NCBI GenBank assembly: GCA_036346375.1
Contig: JAYEVE010000326.1
Span: 248,001 to 312,000 of the forward strand
Origin: Guadua angustifolia
Taxonomy: Eukaryota > Streptophyta > Magnoliopsida > Poales > Poaceae
DNA length: 64,000 nucleotides
Direction: 5' to 3'
The notes under the pieces were generated by a model, which saw only the letters and a list, made by a program, of their open reading frames with translations, searched no databases and was not told where the DNA came from. Each line of letters begins with the position of its first letter. The first letter of the stretch is position 1. The translations under genes and the position numbers were made by a program. Positions 1-10,540 of this stretch are shown in pieces.

Positions 1-733
1 GGCGCCAAATTCCACGTGGCGGCCCGGCGGGCGTGGGCGACGCGTCTGCCGGTGTGCGGTCCACGTGGCGTTCGGGCGGCAGGTGGCGAGGCGCCTGCCG
101 CCCGCCGCAAAAGGCAAAAAGGTGGTTCAAGGTTGCCGCCCAAGCCTCCTTCCCTATCAGATCGCGTGCCAGCTGCGCTCGCTATGTCGTTCGCTGATTG
201 CAGGAATTGGCGACCAATCCTCTGGCGCTCGCCACCTACCCGTCGCAGAGGGTTCCCATCTCGGGCGAACCGGGCGAAGCCATGCGTCGACATTTAATGA
301 GGCTAGAGGAACGGGACAACACGCGAAGGGGTAATAAATGTGTAGAGATCAGCATGATGACCCCCCTTTTTACCTACTCCCGTTAGCCTAGCCTATATAA
401 GGGCATTCGGGTGCATGGGGAAAGGGGTCGAAAGACGGAGAACCAAGAGTTCAAGCAATAGAGCCTAAAGGAAGAACCTGTAATCCCAAAAGCTCTGTAC
501 TTGCTTCAAACACTCTACATAAAATCCAGCAGGAAGTAAGGCTGTTACCCTGGGCAAAGGGGGCCTGAACCTGGGTAAAATCCACGTGTCATCTTAGTTC
601 GTAGACACCAAAATCCTCCGTGTGGGAGTCTCTAGGGTTTCCCCTCGTCTGGGTTTGCCGGTCGCGAAGACGTCCTCCTATCGAACAAAACCCGGTCTGT
701 AGACTCAGGCCTGTCAGGCGGAATACGCCGACA
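1..733 (+). mobile_element. Gypsy-type LTR, 5' end outside window
   Basis: The segment has the layout of a grass Gypsy LTR. A GC-rich left part is followed by a TATA-like box (CCTATATAAGG near 392-402), then a roughly 330-bp transcribed-type region ending in GGCGGAATACGCCGACA at about 733. No primer-binding site follows; the DNA turns AT-rich at once, so this looks like a solo or truncated LTR rather than the 5' LTR of a complete element. The left border is not in the window, so no target-site duplication can be checked. The short ORFs here are in LTR DNA and are not genes. Confidence 0.55.
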
Positions 734-828
734 TTTATATACAAAAGAGAAGAGATAGTTATATTGCATAATATTTAGAAACAATTTTTAGAGATAAGTT
801 ATTATATAAGTTGACTTTTAGTTTACTA

Positions 829-1705
829 TTAGTCAATAGCCGGTTTTGTTATTAGTACTTGCCATAATGACATAGGGAAATACGACTCACCCTGAGGCAG
901 TTCTTTCTGTGGTACATCTTGCACCGATGACAGATCTTTTAGTTTGCTTGGTAAAAGGTGTGCGGTGAGATCTGGTTTGGCTACAACGGAGCGTACACGG
1001 AATGATGGATCATCACTTTGTAGCGCGTTCAATAACTGTCTTTATCTCTACTGGAATATATTCTTGTTGCCCTTCGGTGGCCGCAACTGAAAGCATGGGA
1101 GGTCTTCCAACTAAATCCTGACCTATATCACTAAAGAACATGAATTCTGCAATGACAGGTTTGTGTTCTTCATTGGCATCAGCATCAGTAGCGTACATGT
1201 TTATCTTATATCTATTTGACAATGTATGTAACGCATTAGATCTTATATTTATTCTTAAACTGCAAAACATAGATATATATGAGTAGGTGTATGGACCTTA
1301 TGAAAGTACTATCATATATGAGTTGGTTCCGCTGTTCTAACACCATATCTTCGACATTTGTAGCTAGCCAGCTCCATCCACTTGGTTTTCTTCCAACATG
1401 AAGAGCATGCTATATATATACCACCATGGCTGATTTGCTACCAAATCTTTGATAAGAACCGCGACCTTGTAAGGCTGTTGCTGTTCATTGCATGATATAA
1501 AAGAGTAGGAAACAATAAGCCTACGCAAAAGGTAGCATGTCAGAGGAATGTATAAGGTTTTATTTTGTTTCCAAACCAAAGATTCGTTAGGTATGAGGTC
1601 CAGGAGCTCGCGAACCGTTGTGTTAATTGGATCAACATGAGTACGGGGACCTCCTTGCCATTCAGTCTGGTGTGGACGGTTTCCAATTAATCCTATGTGA
1701 CACAT
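829..1705 (-). pseudogene. RPA1-like OB-fold/zinc-ribbon pseudogene fragment
   Basis: Read on the minus strand, 1705-1364 encodes an OB-fold-like stretch (TVRELLDL, then YKVAVLIKDLVANQPWWYI). A slip in a TATATATA run is followed in another frame by ACSSCWKKTK and SYKCRRYG, a zinc-ribbon pattern whose last cysteine is tyrosine. 1270-1013 continues with YKINMYATDADA and AEFMFFSDIGQDLVGRP, the signature of the C-terminal DNA-binding domain of replication protein A large subunit. A further frame change near 1040 leads to SDDPSFRVRSVV and a stop near 829. The probable role of the ancestor is single-stranded DNA binding. Such RPA-like genes are common in plants and are carried by Helitrons. At least two frameshifts and the lost cysteine make it a pseudogene. 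The family call is fairly firm; the Helitron origin is inference. Confidence 0.7.
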
Positions 1706-1710
1706 CGTTA

Positions 1711-2357
1711 TTTAGAAGGCAACGTATCCTATGTACACCAACTAACAAAAATCATAAAAAATTTTAAAAAAAATTTGTAGATGTACTTCATAGATTACTC
1801 TACCTATATATGAAGTTTGAAGATCAAATTCATTATATAGGTCAGAATTTTCTCTTTTTTGTAACTCTCAATATATAATGAATTTGATCTTCAAACTTCA
1901 TATATAGGTAGAGTAATCTAATTTTCTCTTTTTTTGTAACTCTCGATATATAATGAATTTGAACCTGCAATTTTATACTCCATCCATTCCAAAATATAGG
2001 GCGTATTAGAATTCAAAAAGTCTTTTGAAGTAAACTTTGACCGTTAATTTCTGTTATAATATATTATGAATTATTATAAAACCAACAATAATTGAAAGAT
2101 AAGTGAAATTTGAATCAATTGATAGATCTTTTGTAAATTAAACATGCACATTTGACTAATTCTTGGTCAAAATTTATGTAATTTGACTTTTTTGAATTCT
2201 AATATGCCCTATATTTTGGAACGGAGGGAGTACATTAGTAGAGTAATCTATGAAGTACATCTACAATTTTTTTTTAGAATTTTTCATGACTTTCGTTAGT
2301 TGGTGTGCACGGTGTGTACACGAAAAGTCTGTGTGTACAAGATACGCGTTGCCTATT
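1711..2357. mobile_element. MITE with ~70-bp terminal inverted repeats
   Basis: The left arm (GTACACCAACTAAC at 1733, continuing to GTAGATGTACTTCATAGATT by about 1795) is repeated in reverse complement on the right from about 2240 to 2310 (GTTAGTTGGTGTGCAC). Weaker matching outside (GGCAACG..TATC on both sides) suggests the full ends lie near 1711 and 2357. The right arm carries an extra GTGTACA-rich stretch. There is no coding capacity. A Stowaway element sits inside. The superfamily is not certain; no clear target-site duplication was found. Confidence 0.7.
1976..2232. mobile_element. Stowaway-type MITE nested in the larger MITE
   Basis: This 257-bp stretch begins TACTCCATCCATTCCAAAAT and ends with the complementary ATTTTGGAACGGAGGGAGTA. 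That is the classic Stowaway (Tc1/mariner) terminal signature CTCCCTCCGT with TA target duplication. The arms pair for about 30 bp and the middle is AT-rich and non-coding. It lies inside the 1711-2357 inverted-repeat element, so it inserted later. Confidence 0.9.
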
Positions 2358-2678
2358 TAGAATAAAAGCAATGTGTGTAAGTGAAGTAATAAATGGTATA
2401 GTGTATGTAATAATAAGCTGACTATATGTAGTGTAAACATAGAGGAATACATGCTGCATAGGGCATTAATTTCAGGTATTGGAATGTTAATATAACAGTT
2501 GTACGCAGAAGTGCTTTGTAATGCAAGTTGGCCTACGCATGTATATATGAACAAATATTGTTAGCTTACCATAATTTGTAGTGAAGTAGAAATAAAATAA
2601 ATCACATATGTTCTATGTGGGGTTAGATATAGATTTGATGTAGTTGGAAGAGAAACTCTACCGCCCTGACAACATGTA

Positions 2679-3640
2679 TTATAGATAATTCATCGTCGCT
2701 TTAAAGAAGTGCTGTGCTGAGACTTTCTGCAGTACATTTGTTACATTCATAGTCTGGCCCACCATAATATGAGCAGGCACTGTAAGTGGCTGGGATGGCG
2801 TGGAGCCCAAGATGTTTAAAGAAGAGGGAAGAAAACTTAGGAAACATGGCAGGTACAATAGGGACGCACGGTAAAAATCTAAAACAGGTAAATAAAGAAG
2901 AACAAAGCAGGGTTGCATAAGCTAATCTTTTAAGTACGAAATGTATTCTTTAGAAATGGAAACAACAGATTCCCTAACCAAAACAGAACTAAATAGATAT
3001 GGATCACCTGAAACATGAACGAACGGCAGCGCCAAGCAAAGTCAAAGGTCCGAAGACCCATATATAGCTTGGATCTAAGACAGGTAGAAGACAGGAGAAG
3101 CAAGTTTAGCCAAACAGTAAAGAAACAGGACTTGTTCTAGTTGTATTCTGGCGCAAATTGGCTAGACTCCTCTTTTAATTTCCTATATTGATAGCCGCTT
3201 CGGTAGGGCTAATAAACGGGAACAACTGGTCGCCTACTCTGTAGAGGAACAGTCCAAGCAAAGAACGGATGCAAGCAAAAATCAGAGGCATGCCAAAAAA
3301 AAAAAAAAACTAAAATGCAGATAAAGTGCGCAGACAACCATCTCGACGGGTCCACGGAAGATCGATATCAGAATGCACAACAGGTGCTGCAGGACAGTAA
3401 AAAGCAACTAAAAAAATCAGTAGGAAAGATCAGCGTACTGAAAATAGGAAATTAAAGACGGTAAAACAGGCAGGCCGCCGGTTGGAGGCAAACAGCATCA
3501 TCAGCAGGCGTACACAATAAGCACTCACCTATATCCTCCACCATGCTAGGACATGGAAGAAGCAATGAGCTAGCCGGTCGCTTCCCACGTCGAATCTCCT
3601 GACGTCGAACTCTAGCAGAACGGGCCGGATCCATAAAGGA
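2679..3640 (-). pseudogene. Helitron-like protein N-terminal fragments
   Basis: On the minus strand 3634-3529 reads MDPARSARVRRQEIRRGK and ends at a good splice donor (G|GTGAGTGC). Near 2790 an acceptor (CCACTTACAG) precedes a stretch read down from 2775 as CSYYGGPDYECNKCTAES. This resembles the zinc-finger-like YGGPxYxCxxC motif near the start of plant Helitron helicase proteins. A stop follows within about 25 codons. Together with the RPA-like fragment on the same strand, this suggests remains of a Helitron or Helitron-derived gene. The homology is short, so the call is tentative; the two pieces may not belong to one gene. Confidence 0.35.
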
Positions 3641-5110
3641 GGATAGCACAAACAAACACGGGAGAACAGCTTACCTAGCTAGAACCAAACATCGTAAGGA
3701 AATACAAAAGAAATAACGACGGGAGCAAGCAATGCACAATAGTTTGAGGCAACAAATCTAACCGACGATACCATATATAAGCTATAAGGTCGAAGGAGCC
3801 AAGCACCAGGTCAAAGTGGCGCGCGTGTAACAGCCGAAACAATTGAAGGTTTTTGTATATAATAAGTAAGGGCAGAATAAAAACAGAGCACACTTACTCC
3901 GATGAATCAAACGAGATAGACATAAATAAAATAGCATACGGGAAACAAACAAAAAGAAGAAGTAAGCGAAGGAGAACCGAACAAACATATATAGGCAAAG
4001 TTGCAACCAAACAGGAAAAAAAAGGAGCGCACGAAGGAGGCAAAGGCAAAAATGGGGGGCCTTGCACTGTAGGCTCCATCGCGCGGAGTGAGGAGCGGGC
4101 AAAGCAAGGGCGAGCCAGAAAATGAGAAGCAAAAGGACCAATTTGCAAACGGTATCATCGCGAGGTCCGGCCCCTCTCCGACGACGCAGAGCACAGACCG
4201 TCAAGAGACCCACCAACGCGAGCAGCGCCGTACCACAGAAAGGACGACTGGGCACAACTGAGCATGCAAGACCCAGCAAAACAGAGCCTCCCTCCCGAGG
4301 CCAACCCCCACGCGGAGCACCGGACCGCCGGTGTGTCTCTCTGTGATGCAGCTTAGGGACAACGAAGGGAGCGGATGGGCTAGGAGTGAGAAACCCACGA
4401 ACAGGAGGAGCGTCGTACCAGAGAGCAGATGGCGGGGCCAAATCGGAAGCGAGGCGCAGCGAGGTGCTCCCAGTGCCAATCGACGGTCCTGTGCGTGGCT
4501 CCGGTTGCGAGGCACCTGTCGGGCAAACAGGTGGGGCAACCAAGAGCTAAAACCGAATTAAAATGTACCCAAAAAAAAAAATCCGGCAAGGCAACGCGCC
4601 CACGGGGAATCGAACACAGAACTTAACCGATGTGAAGCAATTCGTGATGCTTTGTTTGACGTCGTTGTCATTTGTCAAGGTTTAGTTCAATCAAACATGC
4701 TGGTCGTAGACATAGGTAGACGTAGCATATTTTAGCGGAACTAGCTTAATACTATGTGTTTTGCTATAAATAAAAAATTATCATATTACCATACAATATC
4801 GAGTTGGCATCATCAGGATTGTCCCATCTAGTCCACCCTCTCAATCATGTCACACCTCCACGCGCTTTGATTCGCTGTGAGCCTGATAAAGCTTTCATGT
4901 TTTTGTATTAGAGATTTTTAGGGAGTTTATATTTGTTTATTGATAATTTTTTTTTTTTTTGTTAAAGGTTTTTTAGAAAGATTCAAATATCAACACATAA
5001 TTCTTACACGAGAGAAAAAAAGAGAAGAGAAGAGAGGGGGATCAACACCACCGCTACAAATTTTTTTAAAGTTGTAAAGAAATGTATAAGTAGCCTTTTT
5101 TTTCCCCAGA
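3641..5110. other. Intergenic DNA without a recognisable gene
   Basis: The stretch 3780-4590 is purine-rich on the plus strand and gives a 253-codon open frame on the minus strand. That frame is arginine/proline-rich then leucine/phenylalanine-rich, with no recognisable domain. At 4600-4625 a sequence resembling an RNA polymerase III B box appears on the minus strand (GTTCGATTCCCC), without an A box at the right distance. 4630-5110 is AT-rich and featureless. No gene can be supported here. Confidence 0.5.
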
Positions 5111-5726
5111 GGAAAGGAATTTTTTTTATTTAATATTTATTTTAAATCTTTTTTTCAAAACTAATCGGCGGATCAAAAAAATTTGAAAAGTAGGCGCCTG
5201 TCGCCCCAGTACGGGGCGATCGCCCGATATTGGGGCGACAGGTGAGCTGCCTCACGGCTCGCAATGGCGAAATTTCAAATTTTTAACGGCAGAGTAAAAA
5301 AATTTTGAAAATAGACCGATCGCCCTAGTACCGGGCGATTGGTACTGTAGCACGGGGGGTACTGTTGCAATTTTTTTTTTGCAATTTCAAATTTTGCTGT
5401 ATTCAACCGTGCTGCGGGCGATAGGAATTTCAAAAAAAAATTTGCAATTTTTTCCGGTTGAATACAACAAAGCTGCAAAAAAAATTGTTATGAGATCGAT
5501 CGCCTTGATCGGGCGATCGGTCTATTTTCAAATTTTTTTTGCTTTGCCGTTAAAAATTTAAAATTTCGCCGTTGCGAGCCGTGAGGCAGTCACCGTCATT
5601 GTCCCTAACACGGGCGATCGCCTGCGTCTGGGCGACAGACGCCTACTTTTGAAATTTTTTTGACCCACTGATTAGTTTTGAAAAAAAAGATTTAAAATAA
5701 ATATTAAATAAAAAAATTCGAGAGGA
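5111..5726. repeat. Large palindromic foldback element with GCGATCGCC motifs
   Basis: The two halves are reverse complements of one another over almost their whole length. The left half runs GAGGAAAGGAAT, TTTCAAAACTAATC, GTAGGCGCCTGTCGCCC, CTCACGGCTCGCAA, ATAGACCGATCGCCC. The right half shows the same blocks inverted in mirrored order, ending near 5726. The turn is near 5420 between two GTATTCAACCG/CGGTTGAATAC arms. GGGCGATCGCC-type palindromes recur in each arm. There is no coding potential. It is most like a foldback/MULE-type non-autonomous transposon; the target-site duplication is not clear. A transcript would fold into a long hairpin. Confidence 0.75.
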
Positions 5727-6707
5727 AAGTGTAGATGCATGCCCACCATCTCGTAGGGATAAAGGAAAGCCCATCATCTCGGTGCATGTAGCTGCTAATC
5801 GCACTAAGCTAGAACGGCCCAGCAAACACTCCACTGCGAAGCCCACTAACCCGGCTCAAGCAATTGCTTCCTTGCGGGTTTGCACTAAGCTAGATCTTGA
5901 GTTGATTGTAAAATGTGTTTTCACAATTTGGTTGAAATTTTTGAGCATGAGCTAATTTGGTGTGAATGTGTTTTGCATAAATGTATGATCATGTGTTCAT
6001 CAACTAGTGGCTCAAAGAATAGTGTTTGGTTTTTAGAGAAATGATTTTAGTATTGAAAATATGGTTTCTTCAAAAATCCGGCTGTACCGACATGTAATGT
6101 GCGGTAGTACCGCTGGGCCGGCACTACCAGACATACAACGTCGGTAGTTATATTCCAGTATGTGGTATTTTCTAGAATCTGAGGCCGGTAGTGCACCAAA
6201 TGAGGTCTGCTCGCTGCCGGTCAGCGGCCATCGACCCTAGAGGCGTAGTAACGGCAAGTAGCCGCTGGTTGACGTTGAGGAGGTCAAGGCGGCACTACAC
6301 AGGCTTTAAGGCGGTAGTGCGGATTACTATTTTTGTCTGACATGCCCCCAAACGGCTAGTTTTCTTTGGAGGGGTATAAATAGACCTCATGGGGAGCATT
6401 GGCTGAGTGGTTGCTGCATTTGTGAAGTCTTTTGGCTCTTGTGTGAGTTTTGTAGAGGTGGTTTGCATGTGTTGCATCCCCTCAAGTTGATAGAGGTGGT
6501 CTGCATGTGTTACATCCCCTCAAGTTGATTCTTGATCAAAGAGTGAGACTAAAATGCATGTGTTGCATCTAAAGTGGATTGAGTGACCTCTTATGCATAT
6601 GTTGCACTTGAGGGAGACCTAGTGCATGTGTTACACTTAGAGGATCACTAGAAGCACATGTGTTGCGCTAGGTGAAACTTGAGTCGAGGACTCAACTTGT
6701 TACTCTT

Positions 6708-9700
6708 TGTAACGACCCCCATTTTTACATAGAATGCAAAAATTGTTTGGATTAATAGAATTAATCATTAGTTGTAAGGTTCATTGATTTTACTATTCAC
6801 AATATGCTTCTCGCAACCTTATTACCTATTACTTACGGGTTTTGCTCTATTAGGATTCAAATTCAAAGCAAGATGAAATAAGAATATTTTTCTAGATTAT
6901 TGTAGATCATATCTTAAAGATCATTTCTAGGCTATTCTTTACAAAATTCAGATTTAGATGAGCTGCTTGCGAGCTGATGAAAAGGCTTAAACGATCACAA
7001 TAGACTATGAATGAATAGCGCTTATTCTTTGATTGATTTTGTTCAGAATTAGTTTTACGCTGGTTAGATCTATTGATTTAGGCTACTAGCCTTAGTTACA
7101 TGATATTTTGAGAAGGTTCTGGTGATACAAACTTTATAATTATTGATTTCTTATTTGCAACTAAATTTTGTTTGCTTATATTATGGACTTTAGGAATGGG
7201 AACACTTAGGATTATTAAGCTATCAAGATTAATATACAAATCATGGCAAAACAAGATTATTTCTTCAGAATAGGGTAGTCTATACTTTGAAGAGCACTAC
7301 TAAGCTAATTTAATAATTTTTAGGATTTGGACGAGACATTATATTTATCGTTGAATAGCCTTATGTGGCATTATAAAGTTTACGTTTACGAAATTGGCGA
7401 GAAGGTGAAATGCAAGGTTAATACTTAAGGGTTTTGAGCTAATAGATTAAAATGCAAACCTTGATGAATAAGATTCTTTCTATAGAATATGGTAGTATGA
7501 ACTTCATAAAGTGTTTCTAAACTTGTTTTACTGATTTTAGCATTTAGACGAGTTATTTTATTAATTGACGGAAATAGTACAAATGACCATAACGCAAACG
7601 CCTAAACCGGTCAGGATTCAATTTAAGTTTGCGACTACACTATACATGATCCTTTATTCGTTTTTCAGGTATTAGTAGAGTGTAATCCTAGAAATGTTTT
7701 AAAACTATTTTTGCATTATTTTGATTTTGACCGTGATAGATTATCTATTTATTTATTTATTGTTGTAATTAATATTTCCTTTTGTTAAAAGTATGCAAAC
7801 TAAGTTTGATTCTAAGTATTTTTACATGGATAGGCCTCTACTGATTCCAGGAACTTTATACAAATTATTTCATCATTTTATGAGCTATTATATTGTTATT
7901 TTTATAAATGGCCATATGAGGGTTTACTAATGATTATGAAGCAAATTATATGAACTTAGCTCAAAAGTTAATTTTTTTTTGCATATTGGAGTTTCTCCCA
8001 ATCCCAGCAGCATAGTCAAATTTATTTTATGATTTTAGGAGTTATATTTTTCATGTTTGCAATAATGACCATAATAGTATGTTTATCTCATTTTTATTTT
8101 TATTAATTGTTCTATGACTAAAAAATTAAAAGTTTACATATATATTTGAATTCATTCTGATATTAGCATCATATAAAAATTTCTATTATTATTTCTTGAC
8201 TTATTGTTCACAGATTTAATATAAAGACCATATTAAGGTTATTAACAAAATTTAATTCAAATAATCTTTACGAAGTTCAAAAATTCAATATTTTTGTATA
8301 TTCTGATTACACATGATTTTAGATAAATTTAGGACTTTTTTCATCTTATTTGGATTAAGTATGCGAGAAGATAATTAAGATTGATCATCATTCGGCTAGG
8401 AAAATGAAAATACGCTTTCATAACAGAGAAGCGCCTTTACCCTTTGAACTAGCGTTGCTTGTCATGGTGACAAAGAGGGCCCAGCATGTAGCGACCGGGA
8501 CAACGGATGGCTTAAGGCGATAAATGACGATGTTTGCAAGCTCAATGCGATCAGACGGAAGAGAGAGCTCGGCGAGGCGCACCCGGGAGTGGAGCCAATT
8601 CGGCTGGGGAAGGTCGGAGACGAGCTGCAACCGAGAAGGGGTAGCGGCGCTAATGACGGACCGGCGGAGGGGACAAATCAAGAGAGGTGAGCTCAAATGG
8701 GTAACAGCTTTAGCTTCTAGGGGTCACAAGGAGTCTATTTTTGCACTTGTCCGAAGCAGAGCTTGGCCGAGGTGGCCTGCCACCGTGCGCCGGCTTTGGG
8801 GAAGAACGATGAACAGTGCGGTGGCGTTGCAGGCAAGAAGACCTAAAATTGAGGCTTGTGAGGTGATCAGTGGTGCCCAAGGATTCTCTATGTTCGAGGA
8901 ATTGGAAGGTGAATCATTGTATCACTCGAATTTGATTCTCACCCGAGCTCAAAGCTTCATGGTCATGGCGGTAAAGGAATAAGCTCCATGCGCTGGCTAG
9001 AGGAGAAAGGGGAGAGGTGAGGAGAAGATGAGCGTGGCTCAGATGATCACATTGCGCTATTTATAGACGGGGACTGAAGAAGAGCCCTGCCCCGGTTGAT
9101 CGCTCGATGGGATGAGGCGCGGCTCGGTTCTGTGCGAGTAGGGCAAGGTGGCGCGGGCTGTAATGGAGGTGGTATGGCACGAGCAGAGTGTGGACGAACG
9201 TGGCCGAAGCTGGGCAGTGCTGGCGTGGAGTGATACGATGACACGGCGGGGCAATTCAACGGCTGATCTCGGCTGACTGGAGCAAGTCGGGAGACTTCGC
9301 GACTCTGGCCAAGCGATCAGCGAAAAGGAGAGGGGAAAGAAAAGGTGAGACTGACGGGTGGGCCTAGGGCCACTGTCAGCGACTGAAGAATCGCCCGTTG
9401 CGTGCCAACAGGATGGAACGGAGGAGAAAGTTGGCCCACATGTTAGAGAAAGGTCAAAAGCAAAGGGACGGCTCCAGTTCAATTAGTGTTGTCTCTGATT
9501 TTATTGGGCTAACAAATTGGAGTAGAAAATTTTCAACCTTTTTTATCGAAGTCACTGGATAGATCTTGACGTCTGGTAAAATTATGAGGTTAAACTAAGT
9601 TACCAAAAAATTATTAATATTCTTACAACAGTGACTGCTCTAATTTCTAGTTTCTAATTTTGATTTTTCTTTGAGAGCAATTGAAGTCTATTATTTTTGA

Positions 9701-10265
9701 AATTTTGTTTTTCAGATGTATTTGAGATAATAATGCTTCTATAAAATTTTCAGCTCAAAACCTTACTCCATTATTTAAGAAAAATTCTGACATGGCAATT
9801 TCCACTTTTTCAGAGTTTCAGTTTTTAAATTTGAAAAAGTCCTAGACATTATTAAATTATGATATTTTTGCTAGAGGGATAAATGGAATTGAGGTTCTCA
9901 TAATAATTTTCATAGATCCAGATAAGTTTTACAAATGTTTTATAAATTCTGACAATGCATTATTTTGATTTAAAAGTTGCATTTTTATTTACCTCTTCAT
10001 TTATCCATGCATAAAATTTCATTTGCTAGCTAAAATGGTTTACTTGCATGCTCAGCATTGTCATGGCAATTTTTTAAATTTTTACTTTTTACATTTTTGC
10101 CTTTTTCCCTTTTTCATTCTTCATTGCTCATTCATTTAATTTTTCTCACACACAAAAATCCAAGAAAATCCAAATAAAGAAAATAATATTCAGAAATCCC
10201 AGAAATATTCACAATCAAATTTAAATATCATACTTTTACTGTTCTAGAATTTTCAGGCTATTACA
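6708..10265 (-). mobile_element. Long-family solo LTR (3.6 kb), minus orientation
   Basis: On the minus strand it starts TGTAATAGCCTGAAAATTC and ends GGGGGTCGTTACA. That end matches the end of the 21510-25787 solo LTR (GGAGGGTCGTTACA). The flanks are CTCTT (6703-6707) and CTCCT (10266-10270), a 5-bp target duplication with one transition. A GC-rich block (8410-9480) sits near its 5' end, as in the other copies, but the conserved block with CACACCAAAGGAAGTGTG is not visible here. It is inserted in the truncated Copia LTR. There is no internal coding region, so it is a solo LTR. The ORFs in its GC-rich block show no protein family. Confidence 0.75.
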
Positions 10266-10540
10266 CTCCTAAACGGTGTAGAGCATTATGTGCGGGAGCT
10301 CTGATGGTTGTGAGACGCCCCGGTGAAGTTTGTGAAGGTTCGGGTTGAGCCTACGCGAAAGCGTGAAAAACCATCACTAGTGGAATCAAGGCAGGTGCTC
10401 AAGTGCGGAGCCGGTCCAAGAGTTTGGGCTTGCCTCAACGTGGAGTAGGGGAGATCGGCAAGTCTCCAAGACCATGGAAAAACATCAGTTGTCTCTTGTC
10501 TCATTTACATTCAAGCATTTACATTATTGCTATATTATTG

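Noticed and set aside
3782..4543. 253-codon open frame on the minus strand
   Set aside because: It has no domain, changes from Arg/Pro-rich to Leu/Phe-rich with the purine bias of the DNA, and overlaps long frames on both strands, as expected for biased non-coding sequence.
4596..4625. Possible tRNA or SINE (B-box-like GTTCGATTCCCC on the minus strand)
   Set aside because: No A box, no cloverleaf arms and no SINE tail; a lone B-box-like match is not enough.
5200..5650. GCGATCGCC repeats as a cyanobacterial HIP1 signature
   Set aside because: The motif is confined to one palindromic element within otherwise plant-type DNA; transfer is not supported.
8524..8982. 152-codon open frame
   Set aside because: It lies in the GC-rich block of a solo LTR that is bounded by target duplications, and no domain can be seen.
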